Assembly (NCBI RefSeq): GCF_004359215.1
Contig: NC_090621.1
Span: forward strand, 3,961,499-4,025,498
DNA: 64,000 bases
DNA from: Bremia lactucae
Lineage: Eukaryota; Oomycota; Peronosporomycetes; Peronosporales; Peronosporaceae
Direction of reading: 5' to 3'
Positions 52,713 to 63,342 of this stretch are shown in pieces. Position 1 is the first letter of the stretch. The number at the start of each line of letters is the position of its first letter. Below the pieces are notes generated by a model that had not been told where the DNA came from, did not search any database, and saw nothing but the letters and a program-made list of their open reading frames with translations. The position numbers were made by a program, and so were the translations under genes.

Positions 52713-55700
52713 CTAACACGCGTGTATGCCAAGCGCTGTCGTTAATTCCTTGTGACGCGGTCCTGGCAGTCCTTTCGTCATGATATCCGCCAACATCTTC
52801 GAAGTCTCGCAGTATTCCAACTTGACATCACCACGCTTTACTTCATCACGAATGTGGTGATACTTGATGTCGATATGTTTCGCACGACCATGGTTTACCG
52901 GATTCTTCGTCATCTTGATACACGACTGGTTGTCTTCCATGATCTTAAGCACCGGTTCAGACTTGTTTGCTGCCGCGTCTAGGATTTCGCGCAGTAGTCG
53001 ATGCACCCACTTGCCTTCTTGAATCGCTAAACTTAGCGCGATATATTCGGCTTCACTTGTTGACAGCGACACACTTGATTGTTTCTTGCTCCCCCAGCTT
53101 ACAGGAGCGCCCATGAGAATAAACGCGTATCCTGAAGTCGACTTGCGGTCTGCATGATCACCGGCCCAGTCTGCATCCGAGTAGCCGCAAAAATCCACAT
53201 TGTTGCCAGGCTTAAAACAGATTCCATGCGACTTGGTTCCTTGCAAGTATCGAAGGATACGCTTCACCGCCATCCAATGCTCGACTTGTGGATTTTCCAT
53301 AAAACGCGGCACGTAACCCACGGCGAAGGCAATGTCTGGTCGTGTCGCGGTCATCAAGTGCATTAAAGCACCCACTGCTTCACGAAACGGAACGTTGATT
53401 TTAGTTGCTGCGTTGCTTGACGTTAGTCGAGAGCTGATGTCCATTGGGCTGATGACAGCTTTGCAGTCACTCATGCCGAAACGCTTGAGAACATCGTCCA
53501 CGTAGCGTCGCTGGCACATCGTCACGCTTCCGTCATTGTTGTCTACCAGCTCGATGCCGAGGACAAAAGCGCACTTGCCACTATCAGTCATCTCAAAACG
53601 TGACTTTAAGTCTTTCTTGGTGTGCGCAATCATTTCAATTGAACTCCCAGTCACCAGTACATCATCAACATAGACCAACAATAGCACGCACTCTCCGTTT
53701 GCAATCTTGAGATAAAGGCACGGATCAAAATCGGAGACTTGAAATCCGATGGAGCAAACAAACTCATGAAAAGTGTCATTCCATACCCGTGAAGCTTGTT
53801 TTAGCCCGTAGATTGCTGTCATTGCTGCCTCAGCCCAGAAACACTTGTCTAATTTTGCGTAGTGGAGCATGCTGCGGCCAATCGTTACGATAGTCCGGAT
53901 TGCCCGTTCTGCCGTGCCATTCGTCTGGTGCGCATACGGAACAGTGACTTGCTGCTCGATTCCTTGATCATCGTAAAATGCCTTGATCGAAGTTGTCGCG
54001 AATTCTCGTGCACCATCATGTCGAACGAACTTGACCTTGAAGTCAAACTGCGTCTGCACCGCATTGATGTATCTCTTGATACACTCTTCACTATCGGACT
54101 TGGCGCGCAGACCGAAGCCCTTCATGCATCCGCTGCCTTCATCGACGATTAGTAGCAAGTACTTGCTTCCACCCAGCGATTCAACTTCCATGGGTCCGCA
54201 AGTGTCGATGTGTAGAAGCTCGAACGGGTCGTAGTGCTGCTTGTTCGGGTTACTTGGAAACGGTCGCTGTACCATTTTTCCTTCTTGACACCCGTGGCAT
54301 ATGCTAGATCTGCTTGCCTTTTCTGGCATTTTAGCATCCTTGATCATCCCTTTGGAAACCATTTTGCACAAGACATCAAATGGTGCGTGGCCCATGCGTG
54401 CATGAAGGTCTTCGACTCTTGACCTTGATGTAGTATTTACCGATCGGTGAGATGTGCGAAGCCAATAGAGTCCATCCGCAAGATCTGCCATCGCCACCAC
54501 TTGCTCAGGGTCTTTACGCGAGATCTCCATTTTGGCACCATCAAACACCACTTGAAACTTGCCGCTCTTGTTGATTTGCGGAATTGATAGTAGGTTCTTG
54601 TTCATATCTGGGACGAAAAGCGCGTTTTTGATCTCGACTTCACGTTCTTCACCGTTAGGCAGTAGTACCTTTTCGATGATAGTCCCGATGCCTTTGATAG
54701 CGGCTTTGTTTCCATCTGCGACCAGAACTTCACCTTCATTGTGTTCGTCCAGAACTTCGAACTTGGATTTTTCGTAGCAGATGTGATGCGTAGCACCGCT
54801 ATCAATCGCCCACATCCCGGACATGTTCTTGGTCGTTGAAAGTCCGCATTTCATTGACACAGCAAACGCCACACGATCGTAGTTACCGTTGCTGTTGCCA
54901 CTGTAGCCTTGCCACTGAACTTGATTCGCTCCGCGTCCACGATAATTGCCGCCGCGTCGAGCTCCCCGATTGTCTTCCTTCTGCTTGGTCCAGCACTTCT
55001 CCACAGTGTGCCCCAATTTTCCGCAGAATGTACACTGACGAAACCCGCGTTCGGTACTGAAAGCCTTGGTTGTTTCTTCAGTCTTCACCGATGTCGTCCT
55101 GTTTCCTTGTCTCTTGATGTGCTCATTTGTCAGCACTTTCACGACGTCCCGCGATCGCAATTCCGCGCTGCTCATCTCCAAGTTGAGAACGACGTTCTCG
55201 TAACTCTTGGGGAGGCTGCGCAACAAGCAAATCGCCACGTCCTCGTCCTCCATCTTGGCGCCGATGCTCTTGAGCTTTGCGCTGATGTTGAGGACTTCAT
55301 TGCAATGATGAAGTACATTACCGCCTTCCGCCATCTCCATGCTGAAGAGCTGTCGCTTCAAGAAGATCCGTCCCGCCTTCTGCGATCCGCCGTAGAGGGT
55401 CTTCAGCTTTGCCCACGCAACCCATGCTTCTTCGCAGTCATCAACCACGTGATGGTAATCCGCGCTTATGTACAGCAACATCAAGCCGAAGGCGATATTG
55501 CTCGCCTTGACATATTCGTCCATGGCGCGAGGATCGGCGAAGGTTGGAGTAGTCTCCCGGTTGACCACATGCCAAGTCGACTTGGTCAGGAACACGCCAC
55601 GCATGTAGCGGCTCCACGTCGCATAGTTGTCGCCATCGAATTTGTCGATGGAGATCTTGGTGGCGGAATCTTGAGCAGAGGACATCGTGCTTGGGCTCAT
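52713..55700 (-). CDS. A2 gag-protease-integrase/RT-RNase H polyprotein with RT deletion (995 aa, open)
   Basis: One frame from the primer-site ATG ([10 protein letters not shown]) to TAG after GIHAC. The gag knuckle is at residues 223-236 and protease DSG at 300-302. Integrase D499, D562 and E598 are all present (D,D35E). At residues ~629-631 the sequence jumps from AEAAMTAI (integrase) to [10 protein letters not shown] (RT). The lost 357 codons comprise the integrase C-terminal region, the linker and the RT fingers with motif A (QLDVVTAF). Motif C YVDD is at about 677-680, followed by a complete RNase H with [26 protein letters not shown] and HIDIKYHH. Reverse transcriptase cannot be active without motif A, but gag, protease, the integrase catalytic core and RNase H could be made. 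It has none of A1's stops or shifts. Confidence 0.95.
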   Translation of the reverse strand: MSPSTMSSAQDSATKISIDKFDGDNYATWSRYMRGVFLTKSTWHVVNRETTPTFADPRAMDEYVKASNIAFGLMLLYISADYHHVVDDCEEAWVAWAKLKTLYGGSQKAGRIFLKRQLFSMEMAEGGNVLHHCNEVLNISAKLKSIGAKMEDEDVAICLLRSLPKSYENVVLNLEMSSAELRSRDVVKVLTNEHIKRQGNRTTSVKTEETTKAFSTERGFRQCTFCGKLGHTVEKCWTKQKEDNRGARRGGNYRGRGANQVQWQGYSGNSNGNYDRVAFAVSMKCGLSTTKNMSGMWAIDSGATHHICYEKSKFEVLDEHNEGEVLVADGNKAAIKGIGTIIEKVLLPNGEEREVEIKNALFVPDMNKNLLSIPQINKSGKFQVVFDGAKMEISRKDPEQVVAMADLADGLYWLRTSHRSVNTTSRSRVEDLHARMGHAPFDVLCKMVSKGMIKDAKMPEKASRSSICHGCQEGKMVQRPFPSNPNKQHYDPFELLHIDTCGPMEVESLGGSKYLLLIVDEGSGCMKGFGLRAKSDSEECIKRYINAVQTQFDFKVKFVRHDGAREFATTSIKAFYDDQGIEQQVTVPYAHQTNGTAERAIRTIVTIGRSMLHYAKLDKCFWAEAAMTAIYGLKQASRVWNDTFHEFVCSIGFQVSDFDPCLYLKIANGECVLLLVYVDDVLVTGSSIEMIAHTKKDLKSRFEMTDSGKCAFVLGIELVDNNDGSVTMCQRRYVDDVLKRFGMSDCKAVISPMDISSRLTSSNAATKINVPFREAVGALMHLMTATRPDIAFAVGYVPRFMENPQVEHWMAVKRILRYLQGTKSHGICFKPGNNVDFCGYSDADWAGDHADRKSTSGYAFILMGAPVSWGSKKQSSVSLSTSEAEYIALSLAIQEGKWVHRLLREILDAAANKSEPVLKIMEDNQSCIKMTKNPVNHGRAKHIDIKYHHIRDEVKRGDVKLEYCETSKMLADIMTKGLPGPRHKELTTALGIHAC

Positions 55701-55704
55701 AACC
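55691..55704 (-). other. Primer-binding site of A2
   Basis: Minus-strand GGTTATGAGCCCAA directly after the 5' LTR, identical to A1; it contains the gag ATG (complement of 55698-55700). Confidence 0.85.
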
Positions 55705-55980
55705 TGTTAAAGGGTACCGAGCACTGGAAGAGAGAAGGAGGCTTGAAGAACACGAGAGAAGTCTGCACTTGAAAGGTGAAGACGACTTGTGAAGGAGAAG
55801 GAATATTTGGAAGTGATTGTTTATTGGGGCTTACACTTTTACTTCTCGAAACCACTCATTTCTACATACTACATACTGCATCTAACTATACTATAATATA
55901 AGTAGATGCTATGTTTAACCGCGGTTCGGATTGGACCAGTTTGGGTTGTGTACATTACATGAAACCCATAACCCTCAATA
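55705..55980 (-). repeat. A2 5' LTR (276 bp)
   Basis: Like the 3' LTR but with a 7-bp duplication near 55860-55875 and a one-base loss in GATTGTTTATTGG. Confidence 0.9.
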
Positions 55981-55985
55981 GTATG

Positions 55986-56511
55986 GCGCGTTTAGCCATC
56001 CTAATGGTCTGGTGCACGTACGCGACTGTGACCTGTTGCTTGGTGCCCTCGTCCTCGTAGAAAATCTTGAGCAAATTGGTCGCAAATTCACGAGATCCAT
56101 CATGCCGCACAAAGTTTTCCTTTTTGTTGAATTGCGTTTGAATCTTTCATATGCATGCCGTGATGAAGCCTCGCTGTCCGACTTGAATCGCAAACAAAGG
56201 CCCTTCATACAATCGCTGGCTTCATCACGATCAACAGCAAATATTTGCTTCCACCTTAATCGGGCCACAAATATCAAAGTGTAGTAGCTCGAACGAGGAA
56301 TAGCGACGCTTATCGCTGTTGCTTAAAGATATTTTTTGGACCATATTTCCTTCTTGACATCCGCGACACACGCTCGGTAGAAACGAAGTCGTTTGTATGT
56401 CAGCGTCCTTAATCATGCGGCTTGCAATCGTTTTTCGTAGAACGTCGATGGCGTGTGACCCGATCTCACAAAGACGATCGCTGCTGTGATCAGACGTTGC
56501 TGAATTGGCCG
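55986..56511 (-). pseudogene. D-family integrase-GAG-pre piece, right of A2
   Basis: This continues the D unit interrupted by A2: integrase (55975-56277 frame region) and GAG-pre-integrase (56231-56416), until the gap at GAATTGGCCG. It is identical in kind to 10850-11370. Confidence 0.83.
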
Positions 56512-56832
56512 NNNNNNNNNNNNNNNNNNNNNNNNNNNNNNNNNNNNNNNNNNNNNNNNNNNNNNNNNNNNNNNNNNNNNNNNNNNNNNNNNNNNNNNNN
56601 NNNNNNNNNNNNNNNNNNNNNNNNNNNNNNNNNNNNNNNNNNNNNNNNNNNNNNNNNNNNNNNNNNNNNNNNNNNNNNNNNNNNNNNNNNNNNNNNNNNN
56701 NNNNNNNNNNNNNNNNNNNNNNNNNNNNNNNNNNNNNNNNNNNNNNNNNNNNNNNNNNNNNNNNNNNNNNNNNNNNNNNNNNNNNNNNNNNNNNNNNNNN
56801 NNNNNNNNNNNNNNNNNNNNNNNNNNNNNNNN
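56512..56832. other. Assembly gap (321 n)
   Basis: It should contain the end of A3 RNase H, the A3 3' LTR and its junction with D. About 580 bp are expected from A1, so the gap size is nominal or the end is deleted. Confidence 1.
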
Positions 56833-58169
56833 CGATGCACCCACTTGCCTTCTTGAATCGCTAAACTTAGCGCGATATATTCGGCTTCACTTGTTGACAG
56901 CGACACACTTGATTGTTTCTTGCTCCCCCAGCTTACAGGAGCGCCCATGAGAATAAACGCGTATCCTGAAGTCGACTTGCGGTCTGCATGATCACCGGCC
57001 CAGTCTGCATCCGAGTAGCCGCAAAAATCCACATTGTTGCCAGGCTTAAAGCAGATTCCATGCGACTTGGTTCCTTGCAAGTATCGAAGGATGCGCTTCA
57101 CCGCCATCCAATGCTCGACTTGTGGGTTTTCCATAAAACGCGACACGTAACCCACGGCGAAGGCAATGTCTGGTCGTGTCGCGGTCATCAAGTGCATTAA
57201 AGCACCCACTGCTTCACGAAACGGAACGTTGATTTTAGTTGCTGCGTTGCTTGACGTTAGTCGAGAGCTGATGTCCATTGGGCTGATGACAGCTTTGCAG
57301 TCACTCATGCCGAAACGCTTGAGAACATCGTCCACGTAGCGTCGCTGGCACATCGTCACGCTTCCGTCATTGTTGTCTACCAGCTCGATGCCCAGGACAA
57401 AAGCGCACTTGCCACTATCAGTCATCTCAAAACGTGACTTTAAGTCTTTCTTGGTGTGCGCAATCATTTCAATTGAACTCCCAGTCACCAGTACATCATC
57501 AACATAGACCAACAATAGCACGCACTCTCCGTTTGCAATCTTGAGATAAAGGCACGGATCAAAATCGGAGACTTGAAATCCGATGGAGCAAACAAACTCA
57601 TGAAAAGTGTCATTCCATACCCGTGAAGCTTGTTTTAGCCCGTAGATTGCTTTAACCAGTTCAAAGCAATCAAAATCTTTATTGACGTCGACGCCTTCTG
57701 GGACCGCACAGAATACTCTTTCCTTCATTTCTCCATACAGAAAAGCTGTCACCACGTCCAGTTGGTCCAGTTTCCAGTCGAAGTACTTTGTGGGTGCAAT
57801 CACCATGCGCAGCGTCACGTACTTGACTACTGGTGAAAACGTCTCCGTGTAGTCGATGCTATACTTTTGCTTGAAACCCTTGGCAACGAGACGTGCCTTG
57901 TATTTATCAATGTTCCCGTCAGCCTTGCGCTGGATCTTGAATACCCACTTGGTCCCAATGGTGTGCTGCCCAGCTGGCCGTTTCGTTGCTCGAAATACGC
58001 TACGGAGTTTCATTGAGTCTAGCTCCGCACAGATCGCCTTACGCCAGTGTACTCGATCTGGCCCATTAATCGCGTCTTCAAACGTTGTTGGTTCGGATAA
58101 ATCAGCGCCCTCAACTGCATTCACGCTTGCTTGCCAAAAACCGTGGTCGGTGTCGTCTACATCATCCAT
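56833..58169 (-). CDS. A3 reverse transcriptase and start of RNase H (open, cut by gap)
   Basis: The minus-strand frame opens with MDDVDDTDHGFWQASVNAVEG, then RT (WRKAICAELDSMKL, KARLVAKGFKQKY, motif A QLDVVTAFLYG, motif [10 protein letters not shown]). RNase H follows with [13 protein letters not shown] and [11 protein letters not shown], reaching EGKWVH at the gap. RT is complete and has both catalytic motifs, unlike A2. The single-base insertion of A1 near its RT end is absent. The upstream linker is broken near 58200. Confidence 0.9.
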
Positions 58170-58265
58170 ATCATTGTCCTTTTGCTCTTCGTCCCGGTTA
58201 GCTCGAACATTCGAACGTCGTTTTTAATGGCACAACTCGAAGTCATCCGGCGCACTTGCTTCTTC

Positions 58266-59435
58266 TTACCCGGCTCCGCGGCAAGCTGATCGTTTAAACA
58301 CTTGTTCTTGGCTGTTTGAACGGTTCTTGCGCTTGTCTGTTTGCTTGAACTCCGTGGTGGCAGATTCACTACTGATTCTCATCGAGTCAAAATCCAATAA
58401 GGCATCATCAACAACATCTTGTAGAGGCGTCTGTGCGAACCCAAACGTCGATTCGTCGAACGTGACATCGCGAGATATCACCACCTGATCCGTTTCAACT
58501 TCGTAAATGCGGTATGCCTTAGATGCTTCTTCGTACCCCATAAACAGTCCTTCACGGGACTTCGGATCCCATTTCGATCTCTTTTCTTTTGGAGTCAGCA
58601 CGAACGCGCGGCAGCCAAAAACTCGCATGTGTTTGACACTTGGTCGAGATCCGTTGATGATCTCGAACGGAGTTTGATCTTGGTACTTGGGCGATGGCAG
58701 TCGATTTTTGGTGTAGATTGCTGTCATTGCTGCCTCAGCCCAGAAACACTTGTCTAATTTGGCGTAGTGGAGCATGCTGCGGCCAATCGTTACGATAGTC
58801 TGGATTGCCCGTTGTGCCGTGTTATTCGTCTGGTGCGCATACGGAACAGTGACTTGCTGCTCGATTCCTTGATCATCGTAAAATGCCTTGATCGAAGTTG
58901 TCGCGAATTCTCGTGCACCATCATGTCGAACGAACTTGACCTTAAAGTCAAACTGCGTCTGCACCTCATTAATGTATTTTTTGATACACTCTTCACTATC
59001 GGACTTGGCGCGCAGACCAAAGCCCTTCATGCATCCGCTGCCTTCATCGACGATTAGTAGCAAGTACTTGCTTCCACCCAGCGATTCAACTTCCATGGGT
59101 CCGCAAGTGTCGATGTGTAGAAGCTCGAACGGGCCGTAGTGCTGCTTGTTCGGGTTACTTCGAAACGGTCGCTGTACCATTTTTCCTTCTTGACACCCGT
59201 GGCATATGCTAGATCTGCTTGCCTTTTCTGGCATTTTAGCATCCTTGATCATCCCTTTGGAAACCATTTTGCAGAAGACATCAAACGGTGCGTGGCCCAT
59301 GCGTGTATGAAGATCTTCGGCTCTTGACCTTGATGTAGCATTTACCGATCGGTGAGATGTGCGAAGCCAATAGAGTCCATCCGCAAGATCTGCCGTCGCC
59401 ACCACTTGCTCAGGGTCTTTGCGCAAGATCTCCAT
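58266..59435 (-). CDS. A3 integrase part of gag-pol
   Basis: The minus-strand frame covers GAG-pre-integrase ([13 protein letters not shown]) and the integrase core with [14 protein letters not shown] and the [15 protein letters not shown] region. Here AER of A1 and A2 has become AQR, so the catalytic glutamate is replaced by glutamine. [14 protein letters not shown] and [18 protein letters not shown] follow. The frame starts at a one-base loss near 59435 and ends in the linker (SACRGAG) before a shift. Loss of E of the D,D35E triad should inactivate the integrase. Confidence 0.88.
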   Translation of the reverse strand: MEILRKDPEQVVATADLADGLYWLRTSHRSVNATSRSRAEDLHTRMGHAPFDVFCKMVSKGMIKDAKMPEKASRSSICHGCQEGKMVQRPFRSNPNKQHYGPFELLHIDTCGPMEVESLGGSKYLLLIVDEGSGCMKGFGLRAKSDSEECIKKYINEVQTQFDFKVKFVRHDGAREFATTSIKAFYDDQGIEQQVTVPYAHQTNNTAQRAIQTIVTIGRSMLHYAKLDKCFWAEAAMTAIYTKNRLPSPKYQDQTPFEIINGSRPSVKHMRVFGCRAFVLTPKEKRSKWDPKSREGLFMGYEEASKAYRIYEVETDQVVISRDVTFDESTFGFAQTPLQDVVDDALLDFDSMRISSESATTEFKQTDKRKNRSNSQEQVFKRSACRGAG

Positions 59436-59451
59436 TTGGCACCATCAAACA

Positions 59452-60045
59452 TCACTTGAAACTTGCCGCTCTTGTTGAATGCGGAATTGATAGTAGGTTC
59501 TTGCTCATATCTGGGACGAAGAGCGCGTTTTTGATCTCGACTTCACGTTCTTCACCGTTAGGCAGTAGTACCTTTTCGATGATAGTCCCGATGCCTTTGA
59601 TAGCAGCTTTGTTTCCATCTGCGACCAGAACTTCACCTTCATTGTGTTCGTCCAGAGCTTCAAACTTGGATTTTTCGTAGCAGATGTGATGCGTAGCACC
59701 GCTATCAATCGCCCACATCCCGGACATGTTCTTGGTCGTTGAAAGTCCGCATTTCATTGACACAGCAAACGCCACACGATCGTAGTTGCCGTTGCTGTTG
59801 CCACTGTTGCCTTGCCACTGAACTTGATTCGCTCCGCATCCACAATAATTGCCGCCGCGTCGAGCTCCCCGATTGTCTTCCTTCTGCTTGGTCCAGCACT
59901 TCTCTACAGTGTGCCCCAATTTTCCGCAGAATGTACACTGACGAAACTCGCGTTCGGTACTGAAAGCCTTGGTTGTTTCTTCAGTCTTCACCGATGTCGT
60001 CTTGTTTTCTTGTCTCTTGATGTGTTCATTTGTCAGCACTTTCAC
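59452..60045 (-). CDS. A3 knuckle and protease part of gag-pol
   Basis: The minus-strand frame contains the gag end with CCHC knuckle [14 protein letters not shown], a basic RG-rich tail (one R to [10 protein letters not shown]) and protease [14 protein letters not shown] with intact DSG. It ends at a shift near 59455 ([13 protein letters not shown]). It joins the upstream gag frame through a one-base loss at CGATCGAATTC near 60058. Confidence 0.87.
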   Translation of the reverse strand: MKVLTNEHIKRQENKTTSVKTEETTKAFSTEREFRQCTFCGKLGHTVEKCWTKQKEDNRGARRGGNYCGCGANQVQWQGNSGNSNGNYDRVAFAVSMKCGLSTTKNMSGMWAIDSGATHHICYEKSKFEALDEHNEGEVLVADGNKAAIKGIGTIIEKVLLPNGEEREVEIKNALFVPDMSKNLLSIPHSTRAASFK

Positions 60046-60544
60046 GACGTCCCGCGATCGAATTCTGCGCTGCTCATCTCCAAGTTGAGAACGACGTTCT
60101 CGTAACTCTTGGGGAGGCTGCGCAACAAGCAGATCGCCACGTCCTCGTCCTCCATCTTGGCTCCGATGCTCTTGAGCTTTGCGCTGGTGTTGAGAACTTC
60201 ATTGCAATGATGAAGTACATTACCGCCTTCTGCCATCTCCATGCTGAAGAGCTGTCGCTTCAAGAAGATCCGTCCCGCCTTCTGCGATCCGCCGTAGAGG
60301 GTCTTCAGCTTTGCCCACGCAACATCAAGCCGAAGGCGATATTGCTCGCCTTGACATATTCGTCCATGGCGCGAGGATTGGCGAAGGTTGGAGTAGTCTC
60401 CCGGTTGACCACATGCCAAGTCGACTTGGTCAGGAAAACGCCACGCATGTAGCGACTCAGCGTCGCATAGTTGTCGCCATCGAATTTGTCGATGGAGATC
60501 TTGGTGGCGGAATCTTGAGCAGAGGACATCGTGCTTGGGCTCAT
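60042..60544 (-). pseudogene. A3 gag N-terminal part, with 58-bp deletion
   Basis: It starts at the primer-site ATG (complement of 60542-60544, [10 protein letters not shown]). The frame is lost where 58 bp are missing at ~60320, between copies of GCAAC seen in A2. The remainder ([22 protein letters not shown] through [15 protein letters not shown]) is in another frame to ~60058. Confidence 0.87.
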
Positions 60545-60548
60545 AACC
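60535..60548 (-). other. Primer-binding site of A3
   Basis: Minus-strand GGTTATGAGCCCAA between LTR and gag, same as A1 and A2. Confidence 0.85.
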
Positions 60549-60818
60549 TGTTAAAGGGTACCGAGCACTGGAAGAGAGAAGGAGGCTTGAAGAACACGAG
60601 AGAAGTCTGCACTTGAGAAGTGAAGACGACTTGTGAAGGAGAAGGAATATTTGGAAGTGATTGATTTATTGGGGCTTACACTTTTACTTCTCAAAACCAC
60701 TCAATTCTACATACTGCATTTAACTATACTATAATATAATTAAATGCTATGTTTAACCGCGGCTCGGATTGGACCGGTTTGGGCTGTCTACATTGCCTGA
60801 AATCCATAATTCTCAATA
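60549..60818 (-). repeat. A3 5' LTR (270 bp)
   Basis: TATTGAGAATT to TTTAACA on the minus strand; slightly more diverged than the A1 and A2 LTRs (for example AACCGCGGCTC where the others have AACCGCGGTTC). Confidence 0.88.
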
Positions 60819-60892
60819 AGAGGGTAAAAGGAAATGTCTATTTTCTTTCTTCGCCCTGGCGAAGAGCTCGCATCTCTATTGAGATGCGTGAC
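60819..60892. other. Unassigned 74 bp between A3 LTR and integrase scrap
   Basis: Contains CTTCGCCCTGGCGAAGAG and CATCTCTATTGAGATGCG, two short inverted repeats (CTTCGCC/GGCGAAG and GCATCTC/GAGATGC). I do not recognise its origin. Confidence 0.4.
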
Positions 60893-61030
60893 GCGATTGA
60901 AGCCATGACAGCCATCTACATTAAGAATTGATGGCCGTCACCAAAGGTTGAGCATAAGACTCCCTATGGTATTGTTCAGGAGTCAAAGCCGAGTGTAAAT
61001 CACATACGTGCATTTTGCTGCCGGAAGCGA
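60893..61030 (+). pseudogene. Plus-strand integrase scrap
   Basis: Reads [10 protein letters not shown], a stop, then WPSPKVEHKTPYG, ESKPSVNHIRAF and CCRKR, homologous to A-family integrase around [16 protein letters not shown]. It is a short decayed fragment. The stretch TCACCAAAGGTTGAGCATAA recurs near 61538. Confidence 0.65.
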
Positions 61031-61270
61031 TGAGCTGCGAAGGTGAAAGGGTCTGCGCGAAGGGTAAACCGAAGTGAAGACACTTGAGCAGAAGAAGGAA
61101 TATTTGTAAGTAATTGATATATTGGGGTTACACTTCTACTTCTTAAAACCACTCATTTCTACACAGTGCATCTAACTATACTATAATAGAATAATATGCT
61201 ATGTTTAACTGCGGTTTGGATAGGACCGGTTTGGGTTGTGTACATTACCTGAAACCCATAACTTTCAAAA
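61031..61270 (-). repeat. Decayed A-like LTR of element G
   Basis: The minus-strand sequence is alignable with A LTRs (CCATAACTTTCAAAA at the outer end, TTAACTGCGGTTTGG, ACTATACTATAATAG). The gag-side end is ill-defined (about 61020-61035). Confidence 0.65.
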
Positions 61271-61536
61271 CGTCCCCTCAATGCTAACTTGCTTGAATTC
61301 CTAGAGCCGCTGTCATATTCTTGTGGCGTGGACCGTGTAGTGCCTTAGTCAAAATGTCCGCAAGCATAACCGAAGTCTCGCAATAGTCAACATTGGCTTC
61401 ACCCCGCTTTATCTCGTCACGAATGTGGTGGTAGTTGATGTTGATATGTTTAGCCCGGCCATAATTTACAGGATTCTTTGTCATCTTGATGCATGACTGA
61501 TTGTCTTTTCGAACCACAAGCTCGGGTATCGACTGA
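61271..61536 (-). pseudogene. Element G: RNase H C-terminal part
   Basis: The minus-strand frame reads [25 protein letters not shown], then HININYHHIRDEIKRG, MLADILTKALHGPRHKNM and GIQAS, stop, next to the LTR. DNQSC and LADILTK identify the RNase H end. It stops at 61536, where the sequence continues on the opposite strand with integrase. Confidence 0.8.
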
Positions 61537-63342
61537 CTCACCAAAGGTTGAGCATAAGTTTCCCTACGAGATAGCTAATGAGTCGAAGCCAAGTGCAAAA
61601 CACATGCGTGTATTTTGCTACCGGACTTACATTCTGAGTCCAGAAGAAAGCGATTTAAATAGGTTCCTAAGATTCGGGTCGAAATTTTTCTTAGTTTCGA
61701 AAAAACATCTAAAGCTTATCGAGTCTTTGACGTCGATACAGGGCAAGTTATTAGTAGTAGCGATATTAACTTCGATGAGTCTATTTTCGGGTTTCTAACG
61801 ATAAGCTTGGACAAAGATGTCGATATTTGATATTTGGAGATCTCGAAATTGATGACTGTGTTGCTGTAGAAATGGAGTACAAGCAGACAGGAAAGCGAAA
61901 AGGTCGCTCACGTGAAAAGGTCGCTAAAGTGAAAAGAGAAACGTACCCAACACAAAAATGGTCTTGAAGAAGCAAGCGCGCCCATTGACTCGCGTATGGA
62001 AGACGATGAAATAAAGAATGCTGGCCAAGATGACGAAGCTGCTTATCCTCTTTTTTGGCGTGCTAGTGCTTATGCCTTTAAAAGCTCGATCGATTTATCA
62101 AAGCCAAAGTCTTTCATGAGGCAATGAATGGACCGCAGCAAGTTCATTAGCGTGAGGCAATTCGTATGGAACTCGAGTTCATGCGTCTGCGTGGTGTGTT
62201 TCGTGTTGCCAAGCTGCCACATGATCAACGTACCATCGGTACCAAATGGGGGGTTAAGATCAAGCGCAGAGCGAATGGATCCTCGGCAAGTACAAGGCTC
62301 GCCTCGTCACGAAGGGCTTCAAACAGAAGTACGGCATTGATTACACCGAAACCTTTTCGTTGGTTGTCAAGTATGTGACACTGCGTATGGTCATTGCTAT
62401 TGTCAGGTTTTTCAAGTGTCCTCGCGACCAGCTAGATGTGGTAATTGCGTTCCTGTATGGTTTCATGAGCGAACAAGTTTATTGCGAGATCCCCGAGAGT
62501 TCAGCTTGACGACCATTTTAATTGTCTGGAAGTGGTCAAGGCTATTTACGGTTTTAAACAAGCGTCGCGCGTATGGAATAAAACGTTTGACGAGTACATA
62601 TGCTCTATTGCTTTCAAGTATCAGGATTCGACCCATGTCTATATTGAACGATTTTGGACGGACATTGTGTGCTTGTGCTGATCTGCGTAGATGATATGCT
62701 GGTTACTGGTAGATTGCCTGAATTGGTTACACGTACCAAGAACAACCTTAAGACACGCTTTGAGATGACGGACTGTGTCAAGTGTGCCTTTGTTCTCGGC
62801 TTCGAGCTGCTTGACTATGTCAGCGTCAGCGCCGCTATGTGGACGATATTCTCAAATATTTTGGCATGGACGAAAGCAAATTGTAGTGAGTCCGATTGAT
62901 GTAAGCTCTCGGCTGCTCCATAGTTATGCTGCTATCGAAGTAAACGCTCCATTTCGCGAAGCAGTTAATGTACTGATGCACCTTACGACTGTAACACGCC
63001 CAGATATTGCGTACGCCTGTGTGTCACGCTTCATGGAGAGCCCCCAAGAAGAACACTGGGTTGCAGCTAAGCGTATCTTTCGCTATTAGCAAGGCACCAA
63101 GACGCATGGAATCTGTTGCAAGCCAAGCGATAAGATTGGTTTTTGAGGATACTCTGATGCAGTCTGGACTGGATGTCTTGCTGATCGCAAATAGACTTCG
63201 GGCTACACAAGAAGCAGTCAAGCGTCTCACTTTCCATTAGCGAGGCAGAATACATTGCGCTTAGTCTGGCAATCCAAGAAGGCAAATGGATCCATCGCAA
63301 GCTTTGCGAGAATATAACATCTGCCGGTTATGCTACACTTGA
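61537..63342 (+). pseudogene. Element G: inverted segment (integrase C-terminal part, RT, RNase H start)
   Basis: The plus strand reads, in order, SPKVEHKFPYEIANESKPSA and MRVFCYRTYILSPE (integrase C-terminal part), a linker with YKQTGKRKGRS (~61872), RT start MRLRGVFRVAKLPHDQRTIG (~62180), KYGIDYTETF (~62330), QLDVVIAFLYG (~62430), VCVDDMLVTG-type motif C (ICVDDM, ~62685), RNase H start APFREAVNVLMHLTTVTRPDIAY (~62945), and [21 protein letters not shown] to ~63330. Many stops and indels. These are exactly the domains missing between the minus-strand RNase H end on the left and the minus-strand integrase on the right. Confidence 0.8.

Larger units (their letters stand above)
52430..55980 (-). 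mobile_element. Copia element A2, minus strand, with internal in-frame deletion
   Basis: LTRs are 52430-52699 (3') and 55705-55980 (5'). It is flanked by the 5-bp target duplication GTATG (52425-52429 and 55981-55985) inside D integrase sequence. The LTRs differ by three substitutions, a one-base loss and a 7-bp duplication (CTACATA region near 55860), so the insertion is recent. The internal region lacks 1,071 bp relative to A1 but has one uninterrupted reading frame. Confidence 0.95.
56833..60818 (-). mobile_element. Copia element A3, minus strand, 3' end in gap
   Basis: 5' LTR 60549-60818 (270 bp), primer site 60535-60548, and gag-pol leftward to the gap. It is closely related to A1 and A2 but has more damage: a 58-bp deletion in gag, several single-base indels and a broken linker. 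The right flank is the decayed G region; a target duplication cannot be checked because the left end is missing. Confidence 0.9.
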
